The notes beneath the pieces are model-generated. The model was not told where the DNA came from. It did no database searches and was given only the letters and a program-made list of their open reading frames with translations. The position numbers and the translations under genes were made by a program. This document shows positions 1-9,677 of a stretch of DNA of 64,000 nucleotides, in pieces; positions within the stretch are counted from its first letter, which is position 1, and the number at the start of each line of letters is the position of its first letter. The stretch comes from Fervidobacterium changbaicum (GTDB lineage Bacteria > Thermotogota > Thermotogae > Thermotogales > Fervidobacteriaceae), in NCBI RefSeq assembly GCF_004117075.1, contig NZ_CP026721.1, forward strand, positions 1 to 64,000, written 5' to 3'.

Positions 1-785
1 CTACCGAATCTTCTGACCCATTCTTGAGCAATGAATGCCGCGACGTCTTCTGCAAATGTACCAGGACCAAACCCAGCATCGAATCCAAGCTCTTTTGCAA
101 GCTCGTGGGTAATCCTCGACCACCTACTATGGCTATGACTTTGTCTCTAATTCCTTCTGCTTCAAGTAGTTCTATCAGATGTGTTAAATTTTTTATGTGT
201 ACATTTTTTTGTGTTACTGTTTGTGAAACAAGCAAAGCATCAGCTTTTACTTCAATAGCTTTTGGCTACGAATTCTTCATTTGGGACTTGGCTGCCCATG
301 TTGTATACCTCAAACATTCTGTACCTTTCAAGACCGTAGTGACCTGCGAATCCTTTCATGTTCAATATTGCATCAAGTCCAACCGTGTGCGCATCTGTAC
401 CCGTTGTTGCACCAACAACGACAAGTTTTCTGCCAATGTTTTTTTCTATGAAATCATCTATCTCTTCCATACTCATCTTGTGCACTTGGACTTTGGGAAC
501 TTTGATGGCTGTGTAATCTACAGTGTGTACACAATCACCGTAACCTATGAAGAACGTGAAACCGGGTGTGAGTTCGTGGTGGTAGACCACCATGGGGTTA
601 TCCAATCCCATTTTTTTCATGAGTTGCTTCGCTGCTTCCACAGCTTCGTCTCCATCAGGAACCGGGAGTGTGAAACTTACCTGCACTTTGCCGTCGTTCA
701 TCGTATCTCCGTAAGGTTTTATGGCCTTTAAATTCAGTGTTTTATCAAAGTCCTTCTTTTCAAGTGAATAGAGACCTCCACCCAT
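1..785 (-). pseudogene. kamE: Lysine 5,6-aminomutase beta subunit, twice frameshifted and cut by the window edge
   Basis: Small, cobalamin-binding subunit of lysine 5,6-aminomutase, which works with KamD in lysine fermentation. The readable N-terminal 177 residues contain the B12 motif DxHxxG (D131, H133, G136) and a lysine, K144, at the position of the PLP-binding lysine of this subunit. The frame then hits TGA at 254-252. Dropping one A from the AAAA run (plus-strand TTTT, 260-263) restores ADALLVSQTVTQK and the following conserved segment. Near 115-123 one base appears to be missing; past it the original frame resumes with RITHELAKELGFDAG. The two indels cancel. The start has a good site (GAGGTGA). 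The C-terminus is at or beyond base 1. It is either a recent pseudogene or carries two sequencing errors. Confidence 0.85.
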
Positions 786-810
786 GCATTTTCACCTCAC
801 AAAACTGTTT

Positions 811-2379
811 TTAATCTTTCTTGGCTTTGAGCATCTTTTCTATGAACGGGTTGTAGTAGTATTTGCCCTTTTCGAAAACACCGTCAAGTCCTTTTCCTCC
901 GTTTATTGGACGTTTTGTGTTTGCGAAAACTCCCTTTTCGAGAGATTTAAACAAGCCATCTTCCCTCATCTTTTCAAGCAGTTCAATTGCTTGATCGAGC
1001 ACCTGCTGAGCTCTTCTTTGGATTATACCACCAGGTTTGAAAATGACTTCGTCACCGATGTTTCTCATATTATTGAATATATACTTTGCCGTGTCAATAG
1101 CTACGTACCTGTCAGAGAGGAACGGAGTGTGTATCGCCTCGGTCATCATACCAAGTAGCTGGATACCTTGTTTTGTCCATATACCGACAACATTGAACAT
1201 AGCATCCTGAACAAGACCACGGAATATGTTGCCCGTCATGAATCTTGTTGGTGGCATGTATTTGAGAGGTGCTTTCGGGAAGAGCTCTCTTGACAATTGT
1301 GCCTGAGCTAATTCGTACAAAAATCCATTTTCCAATGAAGGATCCATTTCAAATGCGTGACCGAGCCCCATCTGTTCTTCCGGTATGCCTGCTAAAAGTG
1401 CGAGTTGTTCGTTTATTAGTTGCGAAGATATAACGGTATAGCCTTGCTCGTAAGCGTCGGCTGTTGTCAAATAGTTGTCTTCACCCGTGTTAATGATAAT
1501 TCCTGCGTAACCTAAGATGATCCTTGAGAAGTACTGGTCCACCATAGTTCTTATCATGTTTATATCTCTAAACAAAATTCCGTACAGTGCATCGTTTAAC
1601 ATGACATCCAGTCTTTCAAGTGCACCCAAGGCCGCAATTTCTGGCATGCACAAGCCAGAACTGTAGTTCGTTTGTCTTACGTACCTTCTCACTTCCTTAG
1701 CAACTTCATCTAAGGCTTTTCTCATGATTCTGAAGTTTTCTTGTGTTGCATACGTTCCTCCAAAACCTTCGGTAGTTGCTCCGTAAGGAACGTAGTCGAG
1801 CAGACTCTGGGCAGTTGACCTTATAACTGCAATAATGTCTGCTCCTTGCCTTACCGCAGCTTGCGCTTGCACAACGTCTTCATATATGTTTCCAGTTGCA
1901 ACTATGACGTATATGTACGGTTGTGGTGGATCGCCAAGTTCCTCAAGCATTCTTTGTCTTTCCGCCTTTTTTTCATCTATTATTCCAATAGCTTTGTCAG
2001 CTAATTCATCAACAACACCCTTAATGTCATCCACACTGTGCATTGGCAATTTGGTAAGATCAAGTTTATCACTTGCAACGGCTTCTGCAATTTCCTGAGG
2101 AGTCATACCTGTTTCGAGTACAGCATTGCCGATGTACAGTGCGGCACCATTTTCAAGAGCACCTTTTTCTTTCAAATGATCAACAACAACATTTGGTAAA
2201 GGCACACCTTCATCGTTGATTCCGTCTATACCAAAGAACCTGCAAATCGTTCTTTCAACACTCACAGTTGAGTACTTTTGAACGAAATTTGTAACATCGA
2301 GTGCTATGTCTCTTGCCAATTGTCGAGCCTTCTCAACCTTTTTTGGGTCTATTCCGAGTTTACTTTCGAAATGCTCCAT
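811..2379 (-). CDS. kamD: Lysine 5,6-aminomutase alpha subunit
   Basis: Large subunit (522 aa, normal family length) of the adenosylcobalamin- and PLP-dependent enzyme that moves the terminal amino group of D-lysine or L-beta-lysine from C6 to C5. The protein is full length, starts at an ATG behind GAGGAGGGAAG, and has the family's glycine-rich TIM-barrel core (for example YIYVIVATGNIYEDVVQAQA). It lies 25 bp upstream of kamE, with which it forms the enzyme, and downstream of the reactivation genes kamB and kamC. If kamE is truly broken, this subunit would have no cobalamin-binding partner. Confidence 0.95.
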   Translation of the reverse strand: MEHFESKLGIDPKKVEKARQLARDIALDVTNFVQKYSTVSVERTICRFFGIDGINDEGVPLPNVVVDHLKEKGALENGAALYIGNAVLETGMTPQEIAEAVASDKLDLTKLPMHSVDDIKGVVDELADKAIGIIDEKKAERQRMLEELGDPPQPYIYVIVATGNIYEDVVQAQAAVRQGADIIAVIRSTAQSLLDYVPYGATTEGFGGTYATQENFRIMRKALDEVAKEVRRYVRQTNYSSGLCMPEIAALGALERLDVMLNDALYGILFRDINMIRTMVDQYFSRIILGYAGIIINTGEDNYLTTADAYEQGYTVISSQLINEQLALLAGIPEEQMGLGHAFEMDPSLENGFLYELAQAQLSRELFPKAPLKYMPPTRFMTGNIFRGLVQDAMFNVVGIWTKQGIQLLGMMTEAIHTPFLSDRYVAIDTAKYIFNNMRNIGDEVIFKPGGIIQRRAQQVLDQAIELLEKMREDGLFKSLEKGVFANTKRPINGGKGLDGVFEKGKYYYNPFIEKMLKAKKD

Positions 2380-2425
2380 CTATTCTTCCCTCCTCGCTGT
2401 CTTTTCATTTTGTTGGCATCATTAA

Positions 2426-3856
2426 TTATTTCCTACTTTCCAAAATCTTCTTAGCTTGCAAGATTATTTCTTCATTCACGCCAAGTAATTCCATAACCTT
2501 TATCGCTTCTTTCGGAACAGAACTACCGTCATCGGGGACAAGTTCGTAATCCATCAGGTCCTGAATATCGTTGAAAGACTGAACACTTTTTAGAGCATTC
2601 TCCCTCAATCCTTTAACTCTGAAACGCATCGGACATTCTACGTCGTCGAAGTGCGTAACGATTAGCACGAACTTTTCTGTTTTTTCAAAGCATTTGACAA
2701 GCGCATTGACGATGGCTGTTCCTTCGTACGGGTTTGTGGTTCTTGCAGGTTCGTCTATTAACACGAGTGCGTTGTTATTTAAAGCGTGTTTGTAAGCTTC
2801 GTTTATCAGCGTTATCTCCGATGCAAATGAAGAAAGACCACTCAACGGTCGCTGAAAATCTTCAGTTATCAGTGCTATAACTTCTACGAATGGGAGTTCA
2901 GCATGCTGTGATGGTACGAAGAAGCCAAGCGAGGCCATGTACTGAATAAGTGCAACAGTTCTTAAAATAACACTCTTACCTGACATGTTGGCACCGACAA
3001 TTACAGTTACGCCACGTTTGATTGTTATATCCACAGGCTGATATTTTTTGCCACGCCTTTCAAGCTCATCTTTAAGCTGGGGATTGAACATTCCCATTAT
3101 GCGTATCTCGTCTACTGGATATTCTTTGGGATGCAAATTGGGCTTTGTCAGACCAATTTCCTTTGACAATTTAGCTTTTGCTAATATGATATCAATGTAT
3201 TTAATTCTGGTGATTGACTCATGCAAAATTTGAGCACGATCATGGAGCTTTTCCGATATTTTCTCGAGCACTTCGTCTTCTATGGCCTTTTCTTGCTGAG
3301 TAAGCTCGATTATGTAGCTTTCGGTATTCTCTGCGTCTACATTTTGGAGTAATTCTCGCTTCTTTTTTCTGATGTCGCGAAGCCTATCATCGTAAGCATC
3401 GTAAATGTAGAATGTTGGTAATCTTAGCTTTTCGGGGTCAAGGAGGTCTATTATTTCTGTTAAATCTGGGAGTGTAAAACGTTCATGACCAGAGATTAAA
3501 TTCTCGTTCTTGTTTTTGATTTCTTGCGCAACAAGGACGAAATTTTTCAATTCAAAGAGCTCTATCTCATCGAGAGTTTCACCATTTGATATTCTTTCAA
3601 TCGTTTTCGAAACATCGACAATGCATTCTAAATCGTGTTCAAGCTCTTCTACAACTTTAGGATAGTTGGTCAAGAGATGGAGGAAAAACTCAGTATCGTT
3701 AAGATGTTCTAATATATGTTCATAATTTAAAGGTTGAAGGTATTTAAAATATCTTTTCCCCATAGGAGTTTTGGGCTCGATTTTGTTTTTGATGTATTCA
3801 AATCCCGTCAGCCTTTCAAATTCTTCCCTCTTTGGAAGAGTTGTTGTTAGTGTCAT
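2426..3856 (-). CDS. kamC: MutS-like ATPase KamC, probable aminomutase reactivation factor
   Basis: A MutS-family ATPase without the mismatch-recognition domains. Numbered from an upstream GTG at 3868, the P-loop GANMSGKS is near residues 292-299 and the Walker B segment ALVLIDEPART near 367-376. The central helical region (about 140-230) resembles the MutS lever. Such proteins are conserved in lysine and ornithine 5,6/4,5-aminomutase clusters, where they are thought to help reactivate the cobalamin enzyme rather than repair DNA; that role is known for the family context, not shown here. I chose ATG 3856 because GTGGGTGG lies 8 bases upstream; GTG 3868 overlaps that site. It sits between kamB and kamD in one operon. 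Confidence 0.85.
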   Translation of the reverse strand: MTLTTTLPKREEFERLTGFEYIKNKIEPKTPMGKRYFKYLQPLNYEHILEHLNDTEFFLHLLTNYPKVVEELEHDLECIVDVSKTIERISNGETLDEIELFELKNFVLVAQEIKNKNENLISGHERFTLPDLTEIIDLLDPEKLRLPTFYIYDAYDDRLRDIRKKKRELLQNVDAENTESYIIELTQQEKAIEDEVLEKISEKLHDRAQILHESITRIKYIDIILAKAKLSKEIGLTKPNLHPKEYPVDEIRIMGMFNPQLKDELERRGKKYQPVDITIKRGVTVIVGANMSGKSVILRTVALIQYMASLGFFVPSQHAELPFVEVIALITEDFQRPLSGLSSFASEITLINEAYKHALNNNALVLIDEPARTTNPYEGTAIVNALVKCFEKTEKFVLIVTHFDDVECPMRFRVKGLRENALKSVQSFNDIQDLMDYELVPDDGSSVPKEAIKVMELLGVNEEIILQAKKILESRK

Positions 3857-3873
3857 TGGATTGTCCACCCACT

Positions 3874-4944
3874 TTAGTTAATCGATTCTGTTTCAAGCCT
3901 AACATCAATCACGGGAACGTCAACGTGTTTCTTTAGCTCTTGGATGATTTCAAGTGAGTTCAGTACATAACCGGTCGGTGAGAACGGGTTGACCGTTATT
4001 CCTATTATCGTTGCGCTCTTCAGTACACTTATTTTTGGTTTGTACTTTACGTAGTTTTCGTACGAGACAAAGACCTTGGTGAAGTCCCTAACTATTATTT
4101 CTTCGATGCCCTTGCTGTTTATAAATCTCAAAATACTGTCAGTCAGTGCACCTGGAATGTATATCTTTTGTATCTTTTCGTTTATAGCATTTCCTTCGCG
4201 CAGGCCCTCTATTTGTGTCGTATCGTACTGTTTACTCAAGTGAAGTGCCGATTCAACACCCAAATCTTTCCAGCTTCCATTTTGAAAAACGTGGACAGTA
4301 GATGCTTTGCTTAAAGCATCTTTATCATTCTCATTTGCTTCACTCAGCTGGCAGAGTGAATAGATGTACCTCGTATGCTTTATTATCTCCCTCTTATCAA
4401 GTGAATAAGCTGCACCTGTTGCAAGTACTATTCCATCCGCGATAAACGGTGTTGCCTGACTGAAGCGAGACAGTGCTCCGTCGATGATGACCAGTTCTGA
4501 CAATTTCTTTAGCATTCCTACGGTTTCTTCCATCCAAGCAGCCGTAGGAGGACCAGAAAGTACAACTTTTCCAGGTTCAAGTGCCCTTGCAATGACAATC
4601 CTGCCAGTTGGTGTTTGCTGCTGAGAAACGTGAAGGATTTCCGAAAGCACCGTTTTCTTCTTGAAAAACAGTTCAGTTGTTGTGTATATGAAACTATAAT
4701 CAACATGTACGGATGGCTTAAATGTACCAAAGACCAGATCTTTCTCCTCGCCATCCGTACCGATTGATGTAAGTGCGAGCGTTTTTTGAGATTTTACGTT
4801 TTTCACGATAAAGTTCAAGGTCTCTGTTTTACCAGTGTTTTTCTCAAGTCCAATGATTGCAATAACATTTTTCTCGAGAATTTCAGAAACAAGCCTATCG
4901 AAGTCTTTTTCCAAACTTCTCAATTCTCCCGATGTCTTTTCCAT
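3874..4944 (-). CDS. kamB: KamB, P-loop protein of the lysine aminomutase cluster
   Basis: A 356-residue protein with an N-terminal P-loop, IIGLEKNTGKT (residues 31-41), and no other domain that I recognise. It is assigned from context: it precedes the MutS-like gene in the order kamA-(maoC)-kamB-kamC-kamD-kamE, the usual order of these clusters. It is proposed to work with KamC in maintaining or reactivating lysine 5,6-aminomutase. The ATG lies 7 bp after the MaoC-like gene; the ribosome binding site is weak (GAGAG), which suggests translational coupling. Confidence 0.8.
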   Translation of the reverse strand: MEKTSGELRSLEKDFDRLVSEILEKNVIAIIGLEKNTGKTETLNFIVKNVKSQKTLALTSIGTDGEEKDLVFGTFKPSVHVDYSFIYTTTELFFKKKTVLSEILHVSQQQTPTGRIVIARALEPGKVVLSGPPTAAWMEETVGMLKKLSELVIIDGALSRFSQATPFIADGIVLATGAAYSLDKREIIKHTRYIYSLCQLSEANENDKDALSKASTVHVFQNGSWKDLGVESALHLSKQYDTTQIEGLREGNAINEKIQKIYIPGALTDSILRFINSKGIEEIIVRDFTKVFVSYENYVKYKPKISVLKSATIIGITVNPFSPTGYVLNSLEIIQELKKHVDVPVIDVRLETESIN

Positions 4945-4951
4945 ACTGCTC

Positions 4952-5353
4952 TCAAATCTTTACCAGTGCCTCACCTTCTATGGCGTTCTCCCCGTTTTGC
5001 TTTACAACATATGTTTCCAAGAGCACTCTTCGTTTTTCCTTATCTATCTCCTTTACCACTAACCTTACGGTAACTTCCTCGCCTATATACACAGGTCTTT
5101 TGAATTTTGCATTTTGCATCAGATAAATTGTCCCTGAGCCTGGGAATTCCATGCCAAGAACCGAGGAAACAATACCAAGCGATAAGATCCCGTGTGCTAT
5201 TCTTCCACCAAATATAGTATTCTTTGCGTATTCTTCATCGAGATGAACAGGGTTCTTATCCCCAGTGGCTTCTGCAAAGAGCTTGACCATTTCGTCCGTC
5301 ACAATCCTCTTTACCTCGTAAACTTGACCAACGTAAATGTCATCAATGTTCAT
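4952..5353 (-). CDS. MaoC-like (R)-specific enoyl-CoA hydratase
   Basis: Hotdog-fold hydratase of about 133 residues. The hydratase motif is clear: AEATGDKNPVHLDEEYA, with the catalytic Asp and His, followed by GGRIAHGILSLG. Family members (PhaJ/MaoC type) interconvert crotonyl-CoA and (R)-3-hydroxybutyryl-CoA. The ATG at 5353 has AGGAGG at good spacing and overlaps the end of kamA by 11 bases; a longer reading from 5422 would run far into kamA. Because Kal in this operon makes crotonyl-CoA, this enzyme could draw off or hydrate that product. The gene is not one of the standard kam, kdd, kce, kal, ato steps, so its exact job here is inference. Confidence 0.85.
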   Translation of the reverse strand: MNIDDIYVGQVYEVKRIVTDEMVKLFAEATGDKNPVHLDEEYAKNTIFGGRIAHGILSLGIVSSVLGMEFPGSGTIYLMQNAKFKRPVYIGEEVTVRLVVKEIDKEKRRVLLETYVVKQNGENAIEGEALVKI

Positions 5354-6626
5354 CACCTTTTCCTCCTTTTTTCTCCTTCCATTCCATAATCCTCTCATGT
5401 CTTTCAAGGTGTGCGGGTTCAATGCTTATCTTCTTGTCAGTGAACAAGCTTGCAACACCTGAGAATTTGTATTTTGCTCTGTATTCGGAATCGTCAACAT
5501 CAGATGTGGTATCTTCTGGTTCGTGGTAAGCAACAATAACACCTTCGTAGTTTCTGAGTATTACAGTGTGGTCTGACATTGATATCACATAATTGGGCAT
5601 AACCCTTATCTTTCCGCCACCTGCTGGTGCGTCAACAACAAACGATGGTACGCAGAAACCAGATGTGTGCCCAATAAGGGCTTCCATTATCTCGAGACCT
5701 TTCTTAATTGAAGTTCTGAAATGAGTTAATCCCATAGAAAGATCACATTGGTAGATATAGTATGGTCTTACCCTGATCTTCACAAGTTGATGTACAAGTT
5801 CCATCATTATGTAAGGACTATCATTAATGCCCCTAAGCAACACCGTTTGATTACCCAATGGTATACCTGCATCTGCAAGCATTTCACATGCTCTTGAGGA
5901 TTCTGGTGTTACTTCTTTTGGATGATTGAAGTGGGTGTTCAACCATATTGGATGGTATTTCTTAAGCATGTTTGTAAGTTCTGGTGTAACAATTTGTGGC
6001 AAGACAACAGGTGCTCTTGTTCCTATTCTTATAACTTCTACATGCTTGATTTTTCTAAGTTCTTTTAGAATATACTCGAGCATGTCAACACCAACAAGTA
6101 GGGCATCTCCACCAGATAGCAGAACATCCCTTACCTGAGGTGTTTCCCTTATGTACTCAATCATCGCATCAATCTCTTGTTTTGTCCTTGCTCTGTCATG
6201 TTGGCCTGCAAATCTTCTGCGCGTACAGTGTCGGCAGTACATTGAACACATATCTGTGATCAACATTAAGACTCTATCAGGATATCTGTGTGTAAGACCT
6301 GGTACAGGTGAATCTTCATCCTCATGGAGTGGGTCTGTCATATCCCATGGAGATACGAAAAGTTCTTTAGCAGTTGGAACCGCCTGACGTCTGATGGGGC
6401 ATTTTGGATTATCAGGATCCATGAGGCTGGCATAGTAAGGAGTAATCGCCATTCTAAGTGTTTTAAGAGCATTCCTTACGCCTTCTTCTTCCTCAGGTGT
6501 AAGATTTATAACCTGCTTTAGCGTATCAACATCCATAATTCTGTTTCTCAATTGCCATTTCCAGTCGTTCCATTCTTCTTCTGTAACGTTTTTCCAAAGT
6601 GGAATTTCCTTAAAGTGTCTCGCCAT
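5343..6626 (-). CDS. kamA: L-lysine 2,3-aminomutase
   Basis: Radical-SAM, PLP-dependent enzyme that converts L-lysine to L-beta-lysine, the first step of lysine fermentation. The 427 residues match the family (about 416). The cluster-binding motif CSMYCRHC gives C127, C131 and C134; the PLP lysine is in APAGGGK (about K339). The SGGDALL segment is also typical. ATG at 6626 follows AAAGGAGGT. It overlaps the next gene and lies 21 bp after kdd, so it belongs to the same transcript. Confidence 0.96.
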   Translation of the reverse strand: MARHFKEIPLWKNVTEEEWNDWKWQLRNRIMDVDTLKQVINLTPEEEEGVRNALKTLRMAITPYYASLMDPDNPKCPIRRQAVPTAKELFVSPWDMTDPLHEDEDSPVPGLTHRYPDRVLMLITDMCSMYCRHCTRRRFAGQHDRARTKQEIDAMIEYIRETPQVRDVLLSGGDALLVGVDMLEYILKELRKIKHVEVIRIGTRAPVVLPQIVTPELTNMLKKYHPIWLNTHFNHPKEVTPESSRACEMLADAGIPLGNQTVLLRGINDSPYIMMELVHQLVKIRVRPYYIYQCDLSMGLTHFRTSIKKGLEIMEALIGHTSGFCVPSFVVDAPAGGGKIRVMPNYVISMSDHTVILRNYEGVIVAYHEPEDTTSDVDDSEYRAKYKFSGVASLFTDKKISIEPAHLERHERIMEWKEKKGGKGDEH

Positions 6627-6647
6627 TCTCGAAATACCTCCTTTAGT

Positions 6648-7685
6648 TTAGCAGTACAACTTTTCAAATAGTTCCCTTATTTCTTTTGACTCTCGGAGAA
6701 TGTTGAGTGCGACTTCCGCATGACCTTTTGTGTAGCCGTTGCCAATTATCATCGTGACATCTTTTCCCACACCTTCAGCGCCAAGAGCCGCTCTTGTAAA
6801 TGATGTTGCCATGCTGAAGAAATAGACGATTCCCTCATCTTTTGTGATAAGTATCGAAGACATTTCCGTAGCGGGTACGTTAACGTTGTTGATGACCACA
6901 TCGCAGTACTGACCACCGGTGATTTCCATAACTTTCTGGTATACTTCAACAGGCTTTGTAGCATCTGCGATAATAACGTGGTGGGCAAGTCCCAACTGTT
7001 CTATTCTTTTTGCATTTTCTGGGGAATATTCTACAACGATTACTTTTCCATCTTTTCCGACCGCTTTCATCGCTTCGTATGCACACAGTATTCCTGATTT
7101 TCCACCGCCGCCAATAATACAAACAGTCATACCTGGTTTGACGAGTTTGCGTGTTTGTGCGGGTGCTCCAGCTACATCAAGTACAGCCAAAGCAAGCTTT
7201 TCAGGTATATCGTCGGGTAGCTTAGCATAAATACCACTTTCAAACAAGATAGCTTTACCCTCTATATCTACTTGGTCTGTGTCGATGTTCACATTGAGAA
7301 TCTTGTCTATTCTCAAAGGCGTAAGCGATAAAGAAACAAGCGTTGCTATCTTGTCGCCCACTTTTAAGTCTGTTGGAAAATCTGGACCGATCTCTTCGAC
7401 TATGCCTATCAACATGCCGCCAGAACCTGTGACAGGATTTTGCAACTTTCCACGTTCAGCAACGATTTTCAATATTGTGTCTTTTATACACTCAACATTC
7501 CCGTGACAAGACTCTTTAATTTGCGTGAAACTTGCGGAGTCTACATTAAGCGTTTTAACATCAATCAGCATCTCGTTGGTATAAATCTCCATTGTATTGT
7601 CAATTTTCGTTGCAGCTTGTGGTAGTGTTCCTTTGGGTTCAATAACCCTGTGCGTTCCAAATGGACACCCTTTAACGTTTTTCAT
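6648..7685 (-). CDS. kdd: L-erythro-3,5-diaminohexanoate dehydrogenase
   Basis: NAD(P)-dependent oxidative deaminase that turns 3,5-diaminohexanoate into 3-keto-5-aminohexanoate. The 345-aa protein has a medium-chain-dehydrogenase-like layout with a nucleotide-binding turn VCIIGGGGKSG about halfway through and a following acidic strand end (VVEYSPENAKR). It is the third chemical step of the pathway and is flanked by kamA and kce, as in the described lysine clusters. ATG at 7685 has GGAGGT eight bases upstream. Confidence 0.93.
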   Translation of the reverse strand: MKNVKGCPFGTHRVIEPKGTLPQAATKIDNTMEIYTNEMLIDVKTLNVDSASFTQIKESCHGNVECIKDTILKIVAERGKLQNPVTGSGGMLIGIVEEIGPDFPTDLKVGDKIATLVSLSLTPLRIDKILNVNIDTDQVDIEGKAILFESGIYAKLPDDIPEKLALAVLDVAGAPAQTRKLVKPGMTVCIIGGGGKSGILCAYEAMKAVGKDGKVIVVEYSPENAKRIEQLGLAHHVIIADATKPVEVYQKVMEITGGQYCDVVINNVNVPATEMSSILITKDEGIVYFFSMATSFTRAALGAEGVGKDVTMIIGNGYTKGHAEVALNILRESKEIRELFEKLYC

Positions 7686-7711
7686 ACCTATACCTCCACT
7701 AATTCAACGTT

Positions 7712-8527
7712 TTATTTCTTAATCCCCAATATTCTTCTTGCTTCATCAGGTGTTGCAATCTCTCTGCCCACTTCTTTTGCAATGCGTACGATTCGTTCAA
7801 CAAGCTGCGCATTACTCTTTGCAAGCTCACCCTTTCGGTAGTAGATGTTGTCCTCGAATCCTACCCTTACGTGTCCGCCCATAACTATCGCGTGCACAGC
7901 CAGCGGTAGTTCGTATCTACCAACTCCTGCAACTGACCATGTACAGCCTTCGGGCAGCTTGTTGACAAGAAAGACCAAATCTTCTATAGTTCCAGTCATC
8001 GCACCGGGAACACCCAAAACAAAATCGAAGTGAAGTGGTAAGTCTAATAATCCTTTCTTAACAAGTCTCAGAGCATTTTCAATCATTCCCGGCTCGAATA
8101 TTTCTATTTCCGGTTTGATACCCTTTTCTTTCATGGTTCTGGCAAGCAGTTCCATAAACGACGGGGAGTTCATGAAGACGTCGTTGCCGAAATTACATGA
8201 ACCGGCAGAAAGCGTCGCCATTTCCGGCATGGCATCCAAGCACTGAATTCTTTCTTCTGGTGTATGCCATACAGCCCCACCTGTTGAGAACTGTATTATT
8301 ATGTCGCACTTTTCTTGAATTTTACGTTTGATCTCGGCGTACACTTCTTTTGATTGAGTAGGAGTTCCATCCGGCAATCTCGCATGGATGTGTGCAATAG
8401 AAGCACCCGCCTGCCAACACCTGTAGACCTCCTCAGCGATTTCGTCAGGAGTTACTGGAAGATTAGGCTGTTGTTCTTTTGTAACTTCTGCACCTGTAAC
8501 TGCAACAGTGATAATTAGCTTTTCCAT
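7712..8527 (-). CDS. kce: 3-keto-5-aminohexanoate cleavage enzyme
   Basis: Member of the BKACE/DUF849 TIM-barrel family. It condenses 3-keto-5-aminohexanoate with acetyl-CoA and releases acetoacetate and 3-aminobutyryl-CoA. The metal-binding HxH is visible as HIHAR (H46, H48), and the GAMTGT and GHVRVGFEDN segments are typical. The 271-residue length is normal. ATG follows GAGGTGA. It lies between kdd and kal in the operon, where pathway order would put it. Confidence 0.95.
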   Translation of the reverse strand: MEKLIITVAVTGAEVTKEQQPNLPVTPDEIAEEVYRCWQAGASIAHIHARLPDGTPTQSKEVYAEIKRKIQEKCDIIIQFSTGGAVWHTPEERIQCLDAMPEMATLSAGSCNFGNDVFMNSPSFMELLARTMKEKGIKPEIEIFEPGMIENALRLVKKGLLDLPLHFDFVLGVPGAMTGTIEDLVFLVNKLPEGCTWSVAGVGRYELPLAVHAIVMGGHVRVGFEDNIYYRKGELAKSNAQLVERIVRIAKEVGREIATPDEARRILGIKK

Positions 8528-8565
8528 AGGTGTTCACCTCACATGTTGCGTGTATTTACGTAATA

Positions 8566-8985
8566 TCATTCCTCGTGTTTGTACCTTTGTTTGTCTTTTG
8601 GAACAACACATGTACCGCTTGCTTTACAAACAAGGATTGGCTCTTCTAAGACCTCAGCTGCACTGTCGTTTATATCCGGTCTTGAGCGAATAACCTTGTA
8701 AGCTTCGAATTTCATTTTCCTTGAAGTGCGTCCAACTTCAACTATTTCCCCATGTGCTTCGATATAATCACCTGCAAAAACTGGGGCGAGGAATTCTATA
8801 CTGTCATATGCTCTGAAAAGTCCTTCATCGCCATCGTATCTAATTAAAAGTTCGGTGGCAACATCTCCGAAAAGTTGCAATATCCTGGCGCCATCAACTA
8901 AATTACCTCCGTAATGTGCGTCACCTTGGCTCATGCGTATCCTAATCATTGCTTTTGGTAACTGCATGTTTTTTGCATTTTCCAT
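8566..8985 (-). CDS. kal: 3-aminobutyryl-CoA ammonia lyase
   Basis: Short hotdog-fold enzyme (139 aa) that removes ammonia from L-3-aminobutyryl-CoA to give crotonyl-CoA. Family landmarks are [19 protein letters not shown] near the N-terminus and [18 protein letters not shown] in the middle. I use ATG 8985, seven bases after GGAGG; an upstream TTG at 9000 overlaps that ribosome binding site and is less likely. Crotonyl-CoA from this step would go to butyryl-CoA or, in this operon, possibly to the MaoC-like hydratase. Confidence 0.92.
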   Translation of the reverse strand: MENAKNMQLPKAMIRIRMSQGDAHYGGNLVDGARILQLFGDVATELLIRYDGDEGLFRAYDSIEFLAPVFAGDYIEAHGEIVEVGRTSRKMKFEAYKVIRSRPDINDSAAEVLEEPILVCKASGTCVVPKDKQRYKHEE

Positions 8986-9025
8986 GTTCTCATCCTCCAA
9001 GCATCAGTTAGCAAAAACCTCGAGA

Positions 9026-9676
9026 CTAAAACTTTTTAAGATTCTCTGAAACTATCAACCTTGCCTCGGTTAATTTGAAAACTTCTTCAACAGTTGTTTC
9101 TTCGGCGATTTCTTCAAGTACAAGTCCTTCATCAGTTGGTCTGATTACAGCCAGTTCGGTTACGATAAGATCCACACGCCTAATGGATGTCAGAGGTAGT
9201 GTGCATTCCTTAAGTATCTTTGGCTCACCTTTTGCTGTGTGGGTCATTGCAACAATAACTCGCTTGGCACCGGTAACAAGATCCATAGCTCCTCCCATGC
9301 CTGGTATCATCTTTCCGGGTATCATCCAGTTCGCAAGGTGCCCTTTTTCATCGACCTGGAGCCCGCCAAGAACAGTTACATCCAAATGCCCTCCACGAAT
9401 CATCGCAAAAGAAAAAGCACTATCAAACGTCATTGCGCCGGGTAGAGCGGTGACAAACCCTGCACCTGCGTTCGTCAAATCTTTGTTTTCAAAACCTTTT
9501 TCCGGTTCTGGTCCCATTCCGATTATTCCGTTCTCGCTTTGGAAAAAGACGTGAACGCCCTTGGGAATGTAGTTAGCTACAAGTGTAGGAAGTCCAATCC
9601 CAAGGTTGACCAAATCTCCTTCTTTTAATTCTTGAGCAACTCTTTTTGCTATCTTTTCTTTTGGGTCAATTGGCAT
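9026..9676 (-). CDS. atoA: Butyryl/acetyl-CoA:acetoacetate CoA-transferase beta subunit
   Basis: Beta subunit of a two-subunit family I CoA-transferase. The catalytic glutamate is E48 in the motif [10 protein letters not shown], and the N-terminal [12 protein letters not shown] strand is typical. With AtoD it moves CoA onto acetoacetate released by Kce. The 216-aa length is normal. ATG lies 1 bp after the atoD stop codon, behind GGGGGTGA, so the two subunits are translationally coupled. Confidence 0.93.
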   Translation of the reverse strand: MPIDPKEKIAKRVAQELKEGDLVNLGIGLPTLVANYIPKGVHVFFQSENGIIGMGPEPEKGFENKDLTNAGAGFVTALPGAMTFDSAFSFAMIRGGHLDVTVLGGLQVDEKGHLANWMIPGKMIPGMGGAMDLVTGAKRVIVAMTHTAKGEPKILKECTLPLTSIRRVDLIVTELAVIRPTDEGLVLEEIAEETTVEEVFKLTEARLIVSENLKKF

Positions 9677-9677
9677 A

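Noticed and set aside
24-731. Long open frame on the plus strand opposite kamE
   Set aside because: It is the mirror of the frameshifted kamE; the minus strand codes conserved aminomutase motifs and the plus-strand product has no recognisable features.
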